Position numbers and translations under genes: made by a program. The notes beneath the pieces are model-generated. The model did no database searches, was not told the DNA's origin, and saw only the letters and a program-made list of their open reading frames with translations. Source: Tetrahymena elliotti 4EA (taxonomy: Eukaryota > Ciliophora > Oligohymenophorea > Hymenostomatida > Tetrahymenidae). From it: DNA of 64,000 nucleotides. The stretch is from positions 482,469 to 546,468 of the forward strand of contig JH720349.1 of NCBI GenBank assembly GCA_000231825.2, read 5' to 3'. Of this stretch, positions 26,310-39,544 are shown piece by piece; the stretch's first letter is position 1; the number at the start of each line of letters is the position of its first letter.

Positions 26310-27023
26310 AAATGTTTTTTATTTGAAATAATAAATATTATTTTTCTATTTATTTTGTTTTCTTTAAATAATCTTAAATGTAAATTTTGTAAAGTATGTA
26401 TGGATCAAGTAAATTAAAAAACAATTCTGATGTTTATCTTTATTAATATCATACTAATAATCTTAATTAATTAAAGTTTTATCAATAATATAACTTCACA
26501 TTTACTAAAGAAATATGTAGAAGTATGCTTTTCTATTAATTTTACTCTTTATTTTTGACAAGGGTTTTATTCTTAGACAAATTATTTTTTTAGTTTTACT
26601 TTTGTAATAGAGTATTTTTAATTGATAAAGAAAGTTTTTTTCATTTTGAAACTGAATATAAAATAAATTTCATTAACTAACTGAACAATTAAAATCAAAA
26701 GTGTCAAAGTTTTTTCTCCCTCATCCATTAATTTATTTAAATAAACTTAAAATGCACTTTAGGTTAGTAATATTAAAAAATAAAAAAGTAAAGAAAAAAG
26801 AGTTTAATGATTGTTTATTTGAGAAAAAACAATTTTAGTTCAAAAAAAGTGGAGGAATGAATAAGAAAATGGATAAAAACTGTCTAAAATAATACAATAT
26901 TTTATACAGACAAACACAAGCGCAAGAATAAGTGACATTTATATTAATTAACTAATTGGGGAAGTATTTATTGAAGTATAATATGTAAAATGATGCAGGA
27001 TGAATTTCAGTTCAGTTATTCAA
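26310..27023. other. Convergent intergenic spacer
   Basis: AT-rich DNA between the 3' ends of two convergent genes. No gene or repeat of note. Confidence 0.5.
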
Positions 27024-28148
27024 TCAATTTTTTTCAAGACTGACAAAGAAACGTGTTCCAGTTAAAATATCTAATTCTTCCTTGATACTCACACTTTCAT
27101 CAACAAGAATTTATATCTTTTTTATTTAGAAATAAAATTAATTTAATTTGAATTTATATAATACAATTAATTAAATTACTCTTTCTTTCACTTTGTCAAG
27201 GATAGCAGGAGTACATCTATCTACTAAGTACTCTTCAAATTAAGAGTATGGGATTCTACGCTCAGCTTAGACAACCTTAACTAAATTGCTAAAGAATAAT
27301 TCTGATTCTTCTTAAATGAGCATTTCTTACTTTGGCATGCTCAATTAGGGAGTACCTTAGTCAGAATATTTATTATTATATACATTTTATTTAGATTCAG
27401 AATCTAATTGTCCTTGATCTTATGGAAGAGATTCTAATTCTACTTCTTAAATCTCAAGATTAACATCTTTTTAAACTTATATTTAATTTTGTTCTTCTAA
27501 TAGTTATTACTTTTCATTTGTTAATTCATCAAAATATTTATTTTTTGCAAAAATTTCTTCATTGCTGCTAAGTAAGCTTGTTTGTCCTTAGGCTTTCAAA
27601 ATAAAAAATTTAGCAGAAGCAACAGCTAAAAAACAAGCAAGAGAAATGAATACTATGATCAAAATTTTCTTCAAGGTTGAGCCAGATGATTTGTTTTGTT
27701 GTAATTAACTATTTTAGCTTAATTACTCGCTTAAAGCTTATTCACTTTTTTAACTACTAGCACTCAGTTCTTCCTTTATGCTACTATTGCTCAATCTTTT
27801 ACTAACAGAACTTTCTTTACTGAGAATACCGCTCTTTTAAGATAGGCAATCTTCTTCAATGATAGAATAATCTTATTTACTAATACTGCTCTTCTTGAGT
27901 TAAGATTCATCAAGCTTATCGTTGTTTCTAGAAAGTCTAATTTCTGATTTACCTTATTCTTTTTCAGAAAAATGAGAGCTTACTGAGAGTTTCTTTTCAC
28001 TTAAAAATGAGTTTTTCATAGTATTTTCTACAAAACTTCTTCTCATGTTTGTTGAGTCTCCTAAAATTTGAGAAGATTATCCAAATGATCTATGAGAGAG
28101 TTCAGAAATTTGAGCAGGACATGACTGACGCTTTTTGCTGTCATTCAT
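27024..28148 (-). CDS. Single-pass membrane protein, Ser/Lys-rich
   Basis: Two exons (intron 27117-27179), 353 codons plus TGA, beginning MNDSKKRQSCPAQISELSHR. The first 165 residues are Ser/Lys/Glu-rich with repeated Ser-Lys-Glu patterns that look like kinase substrate sites. One membrane segment follows at about 170-192 (core ILIIVFISLACFLAVASA), then an acidic, Gln/Glu-rich region of about 160 residues. Topology is probably type II. No catalytic motif and no family recognised. Confidence 0.8.
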
Positions 28149-28804
28149 AAAGCTTGGAATTCTAATCAATTCGAATTAAAAAAATGTAAAATGATAAGAA
28201 GCGTTTTAGAAAAATGCAAAAAAGCAAAGAATTTACTGATTTTCGTCAACACGGAGGAAAGACATTTATGAAATCTATCTATCTATTTAAAAGTTCCAAA
28301 ATTAAGTATGAATTTTTTGTTTTTGTGTTTATTATTTTATTGAAATTTATTTTTGATTATTTGTAATTTCAAATTTAAAAACTTAAAAATAGCAAGCAAG
28401 CTAGCTAAGAAAGAAATCAGAGCGGGAACATAGTAAAATAACAATATTAACTGCAAAATAAATAAAACACGATATTTTTAATCATTATGTGTAGATTTGT
28501 TAACAACATAAAGATTTTATTCTAGAAGCAATAATTACTCATAATATTGACAAACAAAACTAAATATTAATATTACCCATATCAGTAGCTCATTTAGAGA
28601 GAGAGAAGATATATAAGTAAAAAGTATATTAAATAATCAATAAAAAACAAAGTAAAACAAAAGTGAAAGAAAATGAATGAAAGTTTGTTTGATAAACTCA
28701 TCAATTTTTTATAAATTTTGAATTTACTATAATAAAATATTTACAAAGGACGAACATTATATCTTTTAAAGCAATTTTAATTAGATTATATAATATATTT
28801 ATTA
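28149..28804. other. Intergenic with short TCTA repeat
   Basis: About three TCTA units at 28276-28288; otherwise AT-rich with no supported gene. Confidence 0.45.
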
Positions 28805-29197
28805 TCAAATTTCTCTTAGCAAAATATAACAACGAGTTTCATTTTTAATATTTTAGCTCATATCGCTTAATTTACCCCTCATTTTCATTACAAGACCTCC
28901 ATAAGAAATATAAATACTCTAATATTAATCAGATTCTAAGTCAATTTTAAATATTTTCCCATACATAGCATATGCAAATGTCTTTTTATATTCAGGTAAA
29001 AAGGATTGAGTGAGAATAGCCTGATATCTTTTATTTTGTTCCATTGGAAATAAATCAAAATTAATATCAATTTCAATTTATAACTTTTCGTTATCTAAGA
29101 TAACTCTCCAAGTTCTAATATATTTTGGTTCTTTAACAATTTCAGTGGCTGTGAAAGAATCATCCACTAAAATAGAGTTATTTGATTAATCTTGCAT
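28805..29197 (-). CDS. RPB8: RNA polymerase I/II/III shared subunit RPB8 (ABC3)
   Basis: One exon, 130 codons plus TGA. RPB8 is a small OB-fold subunit shared by the three nuclear RNA polymerases. The match is clear from the conserved C-terminal half: YAMYGKIFKID aligns with the family's YVMYGKVYRIE, and YISYGGLVMKMRG with YVSYGGLLMRLQG. The N-terminal strand region (TWRVILDNEKLQIEIDINFD) occupies the expected place, followed by FPM where the family has YPV. Length is close to the usual 145-150 residues, with a slightly shorter middle loop. No introns. The RPB8 promoter must lie within the 29198-29708 spacer downstream of the TTLL gene. Confidence 0.92.
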
Positions 29198-29708
29198 ATT
29201 TATTATTGATTTTAAATTAATTTTTTACTTTAACTCTACGTGAATATTAATTACTTTAGTATTTCTTTTAAAATATATAAACAATTTTTTAGATATTAAA
29301 TTTCAATCCAATCATACATACATAATAAACCATAAGACAAATAAATTTTTATTTTAGCATAGATATATATAGACACTTTATTAATACAACACTTCATTCA
29401 TTTACATTATTAATTATCTAATATTATTTTATTTTATTAAATAAATCATTTATTGTAAAACCTCATCAACTATTTTAGTTATTTTTGATTTTATTAGATA
29501 AAAATACTTTTTATATTTTTAAAGAAAATCAAATTTTGAATTAAAAAATAAATAGCATTTTTGAGCCAATACAGTACATAATCTTGCATATGATATAATA
29601 GTAAGCAATTTATTAATATTTAATATATTTTAATTATTGGATTTTAATATTTTATAAATTCAGAATCATTACAATTCTGTATTAAAAATACTTAATTAGT
29701 ATATATTA

Positions 29709-32397
29709 TCATTATTCAAATAAATAATCAATTAAATTAGTTCTTTCAATAAATCGCAATAAATAAATCACATTAGCTATCCTATTATTTCCCTTTATTT
29801 TAGAATTTAACTAAGATAAAAATTGAAATATATCTAATAAAATTTACCATAAATTTTCATAACTATTATATCCATCAACAGGATAGTCAATACTACTGAT
29901 GTAAAATTACGATTTACTTTTATTTGAAATAGATTCACTGTAGGAAGTGCTAACACTGAATATCTTATCTATTGTAAGTCTAAACGCATCATCTTAATTA
30001 AAAATCGAAATTATAAATAAATAACATTTTAATAATATTTTTACTAATCATTCTAGGTATTAAAGTAGAAAGAAGCTAATTAGATTCTTCTAAGCATGGA
30101 TTAGAATTTATTTCTATTAATGACACTTCTCCTTACTAATCTACCATAAAATCATACCCAAATATTTCAAAAGTATTTGTATTCACTCTTTTTGTTAATT
30201 TTTTTTCAGCTGCAACCATAGAGTACATAATACACTACTTTATTTAGCTTAATATGCTATCAAAGTTTATGTTTGAATTTTTCTCTCTTAAAATTTCCTA
30301 TTAAAAATTATATAATAATGAACTAATTAATTCAAATTAAAATCTATTAATTACTCTCATTTATTTATAAGAGATTATATTGCCATTTTCATATTTTCCA
30401 TAATTTTGAGAAGTCTTTTAAACTGCATTATTTGTCAAATGAATAAAAATATTATTTAAATTCTGTGAGTCTAAATTGTATATTTCTGATGAGAGTCTTA
30501 TGTACCCTTCTCTAAAATTTATTAATTAAAGTTAAATGATTCAAAAGACAGATCTGAATATTAATTTACTTAAAAACATAATATTAGAGATCTTAATCAA
30601 TTAGCACCCATATACGCATATCAAATTTTCTATCGCTGATAAGCAAAGGATTTTCCAAATACTTTTAAATAATAAGTTATTTCCCTAGAACAACTTTTTT
30701 ATTTTTGAGCTATTGATTTTTATTATTGTACTAGTCATAGACCTAGTTTTATTTATAGCTTGATATAACATCATTTTCATTTATTACTCCTAATTTAATT
30801 AATTTATCTCTGATTATTCCATTTTTCCCATAACTTTGCATATATGTCATAAATTATTCAAGCTTATTAAAAAGTTTAATTCCTCTTCCTCTATTCGTAT
30901 CAGTAGGTTTAAGCAGCCATATATTTTCTAAAGCAGTTGAATTCTATACTGTCAAAAATAAATCAAAGAATTCATCCAATTCATCTGCCAAACTTTCAGA
31001 ATCTAAGTTAAGCAAAAATGAAGAAGGGATTATAAACTATGCCTACTCATCCACAGTCTAGATAAATTTTAATAAGTATAAATTATTTTCGAATATATTA
31101 TTTTTATATTTTTTAATTATTTTAAATGGATTGTAAAATATGACTCTTCATCCACAGTCTTTTTTAATGTAAATAATTGATATTTCTAGAATAAATATTT
31201 AAACAAAAATTTATTTTCAGAATAAATTAGTAAAATATTTTGTTTAATTATTTTTAGTCTACTTTGTAGTTTTTTGATACAAAAAAGTTAATTTATGAGT
31301 TTTTAAATGTTAATTAAATTGGTTTAATACCTTAGCATAGTAAGTAATATTAGTAAATAGTTTAGCTTTAGATGATATTTCTGAATGAAATTATATGTGG
31401 TTTGTACTTTATTTTTTGTTTCCTATTTTGGTTAACTCATCGTAATGGAGTCCACTGCTAGTTGGTTTCCATTTAAAATTCCAACTGGTAGAATTTTACT
31501 TCATCTCTGTGATCCATGAGCGTTTCATTAATATTTTCTTTACAAGTTCAGAATTATTACCAGGTTCTACTACATACTAGAACAAAATAATTAATCATAT
31601 TGATTTCAATTAAGATAATTTACAGTAAACTGTGCTTTAGTTGAAGGTTATCTTAACAAAAGCAGAGAGTTCATTTTGTTCTATTGATCTTTAATTAATA
31701 ACGGCTTCGTCTAGTTATTTCTGGATTTAATTCTAAATTCCTAATTTTAAAAGAAAATACTTGAGTATTAAATTTCAATTAGTAATGAAATTAACTAAAA
31801 TACTTATTTTTTAATAATATACTTGACTTTGTTTGATTTTGGTTAATTAAACAAGGTAGTTAGTTATTAATTTATTTATAGATTTAAGTAGAAAATATAT
31901 TGATGCTTTAAATAGTTTTGCTGCTAAAGCTCAATTTATGAAAACAATTTATTTTTTAAAGAAATCATTTTTGTTTTACCTTTACGTTTTATTTTAAATA
32001 TTTGGTTTCATCATATGAAGCCAATTCTTCCTTGCTGGCATGTATCTTTTCTTGAGATTTGTTTATTTTTTTCATTCTTATATCATGAGATGTTTAGAAT
32101 CTAAGTCTTACTAGGTTTTCTTTGTTTTTATGATATTTAAATAGCAAATCTACATTTGATTGTAATAACGATTCATCATTTTAGGTATCCTTCTTTTCTT
32201 CTTCTATGTTAAAGTAAAGATTGTATTTAGATCTCTCATTTTCTATATAATATTTTTATTGAATTTAAGAGGTTTATATTAGTGCATAAATAGGCAATAA
32301 ATGAGTTTTAGAGAATTGTTTTACAGGTTTTCAAAATATTATTTGTATAAGGACCAGTTGGTTTTTATTTTAAAGTAGAAGAGCTTGGTGTGAACAT
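29709..32397 (-). CDS. Tubulin tyrosine ligase-like (TTLL) enzyme
   Basis: Eight exons (616 codons plus TGA). Introns: 32243-32354, 31741-31985, 31577-31623, 31058-31330, 30512-30569, 30298-30354 and 29980-30025. TTLL enzymes ligate amino acids (Glu, Gly or Tyr) to tubulin using ATP. Visible motifs in order: WNFKWKPTSSGLHYDEL; the ATP-grasp strand WLLKPTDTNRGRGIKLF; QKYLENPLLISDRKFDMRIW; EGYIRLSSEIYNL; IFIHLTNNAVQK; and the metal/phosphate motif LIEINSNPCLE. All key ATP-grasp elements are present, so it should be active. Whether it glutamylates, glycylates or tyrosinates cannot be read here. Several introns are long, and one carries a duplicated copy of the next exon's start. Confidence 0.93.
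31026..31160 (-). repeat. Duplicated splice acceptor and exon start in TTLL intron
   Basis: 31127-31160 (inside the 273-nt intron) repeats 31026-31059 (the real exon's first bases and its AG) with about 28 of 34 identical. Both read AG then ACTGTGGATGA on the minus strand. Confidence 0.7.
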
Positions 32398-32967
32398 TTA
32401 AAGTTTGCTAGAAACAAATAATAAAATGATATTGTGTTATCCTTCAAAACTTTAATATATTTGAAATAGCTTTAATTATCTTTATAGAATCTTTTTAAAA
32501 GTAGTTACTAGAAAATAAAGATTATCAACTATAATTTTTTATATTATAAAAATTAGTTAATGGAAAAGAAATTCACCTATTCATTTAGAATTAATTACTT
32601 TCTTTTTTCATTCCTTAAAACAATTTAAATTCACATTTTTTATTATTTCAAAATAATTTTATTTTTTTAAAATTATTTATTCAAAAAAATTTCAGATATA
32701 AATAAGCAATCTTATTCATCATCAAATATATTTATTTACTGAAGGCAAATTTTATATGATTCTCAGTTGTTATAAAATATAAATTAAGAATACTCAATTA
32801 TAGAAACAATTTCAAATAAATAGTTATCAAATCAATTTTATAATTGTTTTGAATTAATTTAAACATTTCTAAATAAAAATTTTAATTCTTTTTATGATAC
32901 CCTTAAGTATTTCAAAATTTTTAAAGTTAGATCTATAAAATAACATTCTTTGAAATTAAACAATAAA

Positions 32968-33121
32968 TGTCAATATATATGTAGAAATGCGAGTTCTGGC
33001 TCAAAATCCCAAATCCCAAATTACCCTCAACATTTTCTCGACAATTGAGAAAATATTGTGGGGGGTAATTTGGGATTTGGGATTTTGAGCCAGAACTCGT
33101 ATTTCTACATATATGTCAATA
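32968..33121. mobile_element. MITE-like hairpin with 8-bp target-site duplication
   Basis: The element 32976-33113 (138 bp) is an almost perfect inverted repeat. Outer arms of 51 bp start TATATGTAGAAAT and differ at one base; a smaller inner stem (CATTTTCTC / GAGAAAATA) fills the centre. It is flanked by direct repeats TGTCAATA at 32968-32975 and 33114-33121. It has no coding capacity and is visibly richer in G and C than the surrounding DNA. The structure fits a non-autonomous DNA transposon; 8-bp duplications are typical of hAT-type elements, though assignment is inference. Confidence 0.78.
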
Positions 33122-33354
33122 AAAAAATGAATATGATAAATTTGATCAAAAAGTTAAAAGGACAGCTAGCTAATTAATTAAATCAAAAATGAACATTTGG
33201 ATAAATATTAAATAAGAAGAATAATTTAAGTTAAACTGAAAAATGAAAATAAAATGACAAATTTTAGAAAAAATAGAACAATTAAAATAAATTGAATTGA
33301 TATAAAATGAAATTAGATATTTAATACATACAAATAATATTTAAAAAAATAATT

Positions 33355-35100
33355 TCATTATTAGCCATAAGTTTTATTTAAACATTCCAGTAAACGCCTA
33401 TTAACTTTTTTGTCTTATTCATCATAGTTTTCAAAACCTTTTTCAGAATCTTTAATGAATTATTCCAATTAGCTCTAAAAGAATTATTCATCATAATCTA
33501 CTTTGTCTAAGAGCTCTATTTAATTAAATGACTACCTAAATAGCTAGGATGTCTAAGATTCAATATCTAAATTTTCGTTCTTTGAGCTTTTTTCTTTTAT
33601 ATTTACTACTTTGTTTTTATTTATTTATTAGCCTTTTTCAAGTAAGAAGGGTATCTAGTCATTAATAGATGCTCCACAACATTTTATTGCAGCGTATTAT
33701 TAGGGACTTAGCAACATAGCTAAAATTTTTCTAATTCTCATAAGTTCTGATTATATTTCAAAGACATCTTGAGATTAAGATGCTTAATAAAATAAAGCTT
33801 CATAAACATCTTTATCACTTCTCTTTTTCTTATTAAAATCTTCTTTTTCTTCACCTATTAATGTCTTAAGAAGACTATGAAAGAAGGAGACCTTATATTT
33901 CTTTTCTAATTCTTTATTTAAATCTTTATCTTCAATAGATTTATTTGCTAATAATATATCTTCTCTGCTAAGCTTGGAGTGCTTCATTAGGTTTTCTTCA
34001 TTCTAATCAGATTACTAAACAAACTTGTATGCAGTTTATTTGTAGTATTCTTTTAGTTTGAGATTAATAAAGTATTATTTAATGTCAGTTTTAGAAACAA
34101 TCACTCCAATTATACCTATGAGTAAAAGAACATTTAAGATACTACCAAATTGAGCTAATATTTCTGGGTATTGAGGATATTAGATAACTTAAACATATTA
34201 TGTAGTACTCAAACTTATATAGAAATCTGCAATTAAATTAGTGTTAGTAGTACTTGAAGTACCTCCTCTTGTTCTAAATGATTCTTAGCTGGTACTATCA
34301 TATAAATGAGTGTAATGGGATGATTTAGAGATAAGAAAACCTTCTTAAATAGTGGTTTATGATACTTAGAGATTGACTTGAGTTGTAGCTAGCAGAGAAG
34401 GGTCTAAATTGTAAAATATATCCTATTATTTTTGATCAAGACTTTGACTATCTGTGTTGTATTGCTTTTAATTTAATCCTATATAAAACGAGTTGTATTA
34501 ACCAAAAACATTATCCTCAAAGTCTTTTGAATACAAACAATCACTAACCAATGGTTAAGAGCATACAGCTAGAACAGAAATAAAGATTTTAGTGTCTACG
34601 CCATTTTTAGCATAGGATTTGAGGACTCTAAGATCTTTACTTATTGAAGAAAAATCTAAACATTAAGAGTAAGCATCAATATTTTCATCATTAGTTAATT
34701 TATGGCAAAAATCATATGGTATGTCTATTGCTGTTAAAGGTTTACCGTTGGAATCGCTTTACAAAAATGAAACCTGATAAGTTATCAAATTTTTACCTGA
34801 TTCCTCTTAATAACTCATCAAATTGTTACTTGTATCTTCATTGTATATATCAAAATATAGTAAACTTGAATCTAAATCCATCTAGAAATTAGATGTTATT
34901 TTCTTTACCTAAGATGTTATTTTTGGCTAGATTTCTCCATAACCGAATTTATAGTTCAGGTAAATAAAATAAAGTAAAGCTGTTGCGATGACAAAAATTG
35001 AAATGAGTCCTCCAAACTTCGTTTACCTTTTATTGTTTCCGATTCCCATATCAAATTGAAATGGCGAACCAAAAATATCTAGCTTTCTTAAGCAACTCAT
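33355..35100 (-). CDS. Two-TM protein, paralogue A of a local family
   Basis: One exon, 581 codons plus TGA, starting MSCLRKLDIFGSPFQFDMG. A short cytoplasmic N-terminus with the family motif LD-[IL]-FGSPF precedes membrane segment 1 (residues about 32-52). A region of about 330 residues follows with conserved cysteines (for example YDFCHKLTND and QCLDFSSISK), then membrane segment 2 at about 385-405 (LNVLLLIGIIGVIVS). The cytoplasmic tail carries KYKVSFFHSLLKT and YAAIKCCGAS. The domain between the TMs is probably extracellular or lumenal. It is clearly homologous to the genes at 39913 and 43171 but the most diverged. Family function unknown. Confidence 0.85.
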
Positions 35101-38095
35101 AGAATAAGTGAATGTATTGTATTTATTAGTATTTTTATTCACTAATTAATTTGATTTTTTTTTTAAATATTATTATTTATCAAAAATTGTAGATGAGAAA
35201 AGTGTATTTTTTAACTTGTAAACTCCCAACTAAATAAAAACTTTGATCCAAATTTTACTTTTATATTTTTTATAAATATTGTAACTTACAATTCTTTTAA
35301 ATTAAAACAACACATTTTAAGCGTGATATTTAATTATTTATAAATTAACCAGTCCTTAAAGTTGTTCACTTTAAAATCCATAAATAAGTAAATAACTTAA
35401 CTCACTCATATCCACCTTTTTTTGAATGACTCAATCGTCTAAAGGTTTTATTTAGTTCTCTCTCTTTTTTTTCCCATGATATTTTAAAAAAATTTAATTT
35501 ACTTTGCCAAAATAAACAAAAAATTGAATACTCAAATGCAAATTGCAAACAATCTATTTTGAGCTATTAGATAGACTCTTTATTTTTATAAAAGAATTTA
35601 AATATATTATTAATATAAAACAGATTTGATTATCAGTTTTAATTCTTATCCTATCAATAATTTCTATCTTTACTTTTTTGAATTAAGTTGCATTTATTTT
35701 ATTTTTTAGTAGAATCAATCTTATCTTTGTTACAAACTATAAAAATGTAAAATCCATATTGAATCAAAATTTATTATTTCTATCTAGCTCAATCAAATTA
35801 GTGTTCTATGATAAATTGGATAAAATTATATTAAATTATATAACATAGATGAAAATTTTTTATTAGAACTGTATTTTTTTTTTTAAATAGCTACTATTAT
35901 AGATGAATTTTCTAATATAAGCATGAATGCTTGAATGCTTTATAATAGTGGTAGAGATTTCCTTATTAATTATTAGTTTCTCAAAATTTATAAAGAAGTT
36001 TCATAAAAAGAGTTTACAAATAATTACTAAATTATCATTTTTTCAGCTTTTTTTCAAAATTTATAAAGAAGTTTAATAAAAATAGTTTACAAATAATTAC
36101 TAAATTATCATTTTTCAGCTAAAATTTATTTTTTCTACAAAATTACCATTTTATCTTTACAATTAATATAAAATTTTTTTCAATTGCTCATTTTAAAGTT
36201 AAATATTTTATATTTATCATTCAAGTAGTATCATTTTTATAGATAATATTGTAGAATCAATGTTAATAAGAATGTTAATAAGGTCGCCTTATTTTGTATC
36301 TAATAAAACAGATATGATATTATGATATTAGAATATAAAATAAATATTTTGTGAGAGCTTGTATTTTAAATTGAAATAAATTTTGGATATTCTTTTCAAA
36401 AGATATTTTCCATTTTTATTCATAGTTTTTCTACAAATTTCATAAAATAAATCCAAGTTACAATCTCAAATAGAAAAGAGTAATAAAAGCATTATCTAAA
36501 AATAAATTAATAAAGTTTTTCTTAAAATAAATTATCATAAAATATTAATTCATTAAGATTTAAAGTATCTAAAACCTTTTCTATTTATTTTTTATTTTTA
36601 AAAATTTTTATAAGAAAGGTATTTTCAATTGAATTCTTAGTTTTTTTTTGCGAATTTCATTAAGAAATTAATCCAAGTTAGATTCTTGAAAAGCGTAATA
36701 TTACTATAAATTTTTTGAAAATTTAAAAACAAATCAATATAATATTTCACATAATTTATGACCATAAAATATTACATTTTAATATAACCAAAACCTTCTC
36801 TTATTTATCTTTTGGAGTATTAACTTATCAAAAAATAATTAAAAAAGAAATTTTACTGATGAAGAATTAGTGCAAGTATTTAGACAAATGCCAAATAGTT
36901 AGTTAATTTTATTTTCTAAATAGAATAGAATTATAATTTTAATAATGCTTGAAAAAATAAAGATGAGAATTATTTTTAAAATACTATATATTTATTCTTG
37001 ATCATTACAGCAAAACTTTCAAAATTTTAAATATATTTGAAAATTTGAGATAGTAATTTGGTGATTTAGGTAATTAATTTTTTGTAAAGAATTACTGTCT
37101 AAAAATTATTTAATTAAAGAAATTAAAAATATTTAAAAAATACAGTATTAAAATATCATGATAAAAAAGTCATAAAAATATGTTTAGTAAATTGAATAAG
37201 AATATTGTATTATTAGTTAAATTTTAAGAAGCCTACTGGTTGATATTCAGGGAAAAAAGAGGAGGGAATCTTAGAAAATTCTTTGATGATTTTTGTAAAA
37301 AAATATTGCAGTATTTTTTCACTAATATTAACAATTTATATCAAAAGCTAAAGAAATTATTCTAAAACTTACCTTCATTTCTTCTATTAAAAATTATTGG
37401 AAATCGTTACTTTGAAGAGAGAGAGAGGAGAATTTAAATCTGATTTTTTAATTTCAAGCATACCAATTTAATTGTTTTAGTTTTGAAATAATTAGAATAA
37501 TTTTATTTTTTAATCAGTTTTTATTTATTCTATTTTGCTCATATATTAATTAATAAAAACATTTCTTACAAGTTTTACCTTTTTATAAACCAAAAAATAT
37601 TTTTTTTGACAAATGTTTGATAAATTTAAATAATACTAATTATTTTTGGCTATTCGAGAACAAATATTCTTAAAAAGGTTTTGCTTTTAATTATATCATC
37701 AATATTTTATTTATATAATTTTAAATTTTCACAAAAATAATATTGAAAACTAAGTAAATTTTGTTTAAAATAGTTATTTCATCTTCACTGCTTTAGAATT
37801 TTTTATTTTGAATTTTAATGGTAGTGATAAAATTGAGTTCTATCTAAATACTTTTAGAAATAGTTAGGAATAGATTTTCGTGATTAATAATTAATAATAT
37901 ACATTTTAGGATATTTTCTTACATATATCTTTTAGAGTGTTTGTTTTCTGGATCACTAAAGAATTTAAACCATCAAATAATCTTTAATATTTTTTTATTA
38001 ATTATTGATAAAAAAGAAGTAAAATACATTCATTTTTTATAAATAAAAGTCAATCAACATTATTTTTTTAGTTCAAAGAGCTTAAACTATAACTT
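35101..38095. other. 3-kb AT-rich divergent intergenic region
   Basis: Lies between divergent starts of paralogue A (-) and the amidohydrolase (+). No gene found; it holds the 73-bp tandem duplication at 35981-36121. A weaker one is near 36410-36690, where two stretches share ATTTTC...TAATCCAAGTTA-type wording. Confidence 0.55.
35981..36121. repeat. 73-bp tandem duplication
   Basis: TCAAAATTTATAAAGAAGTT begins copy 1 at 35981 and copy 2 at 36054. The copies differ at only a few positions, so the duplication is recent relative to other repeats here. Confidence 0.85.
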
Positions 38096-39544
38096 ATGGA
38101 CTCAGTACATTTAAGAAAAGAAGCTTTAGAAGTAGAATAAGAAGTCATCTAAATTAGAAGACATATTCATGAAAATCCTGAATTAGGATTTGAAGAGTTT
38201 GAAACATCTAAATTTGTTGCAGATAAATTAGAACAATTAGGTTATGAAGTTATCAAAAATATTGCTGTTACAGGAGTTGTAGGAATATTGAGAGGAGATT
38301 AACCAGGCCCATGTATTTTATTCCGTGCTGATATGGATGCACTAAAGGTAGAAGAAAACAGTGGTGATCCCCACTCAAGCAAAAAGGCAGGTCTCCATCA
38401 TGCTTGTGGACATGATGGTCATACTGCTATGTTACTTGGATTTGCTAAGATTATTTCCACTTGGAAAAGCAAAATAAAAGGTAATACCTCACTTTTCTGA
38501 GCAGAAAAAATCATTTTAAGATTTGTTTTAAAGAGTAAATTCAAAAATTGATTTACATAAAACATGTTTTGAACTTTTTAATCCATACAAATTTCATTTT
38601 TAATTAATATAGAGATTTATGATATTCATAGTATTTTATTAATAAAATCAAAGGTATTGTTAAATTATGCTTTTAACCTGCTGAAGAAGGACTTGCAGGA
38701 GCCAAAAAAATGATAGAAGAAAATGTATTAGAAAATCCTACTGTTGATATGTGTTTTGGAGCACATTTAATTAACTATGCATATCCAGGTATAGTAAGAT
38801 GTGTACCTGGTCCTATTACAGCTAATTCTGATAGAGTCTATATTGATATTGAAGGGCTAGGAAGTCATGCTAGTACACCTTAGGATGCAAAGGATGCTGT
38901 TATTATTGGTTGCTAGCTTGTCACTGCCATTTAATCTATTACTAGTAGAAATCTTTCTCCTTATGAAACAGGTACTATTTCTATTGGAAAAATCGAATCA
39001 GGGACCTAGGCAAATATCATAGCCTCTAAATGTAGAATAGAAGGTGAAAATTTAACAATTACTTAATAAATTCATAATTACAATTACTAAATGAAAATCT
39101 ATAATTAATTTTATATTAATAGGTACTGTTAGAACTTTTAATGAGAAAGTATAAAACTTGTACGAAGAAAGATTAAATTAATTATGCAAGGGATTTGCTA
39201 TTTCTTATGACTGTAAGATCAATTTAGTTTTTAAAAAGCTCTATCCTGCCACTATCAATGATAATAAGTGCTATGAAATTGCCTCTACAAGTATTAAAAA
39301 AATTATTGGAGAATCAAACTGTTTAAAGCAAGATTTTGGATTAGCAGGTGAAGATTTTTCCTTTTTCAGTTTACAAAAACCTAGCTGCTACTTTTGCATA
39401 GGAAGTGCTCCTAAAGATTCCTTACTTAACGATGGAACCACAGCACTTAGACCTCATCATTCTCCTTTATTTACTATTGATGAGTCAAGTCTAGTTATTG
39501 GAGTTTCCATATGGGTACAGCTTCTAGAAGATCTTATGTGTTGA
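38096..39544 (+). CDS. M20D-family amidohydrolase
   Basis: Exons are 38096-38480, 38654-39043 and 39123-39544 (398 codons plus TGA). It belongs to the M20D metallopeptidase-like group (IAA-amino acid hydrolases, N-acyl amino acid amidohydrolases), which cleave an acyl group from an amino acid using two metal ions. Motifs in order: RRHIHENPELGFEE near the N-terminus; FRADMDAL; HACGHDGHTAMLLG (His102, Cys104, His106, His109), the metal-binding core; QPAEEGLAGAKKM; the dimerisation-domain motif GLGSHASTPQD; and GEDFSFF near the C-terminus. Length is typical and all metal ligands are present. There is no signal peptide, so probably cytosolic. Natural substrate unknown. It sits between members of the two-TM family on the opposite strand. 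Confidence 0.93.
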
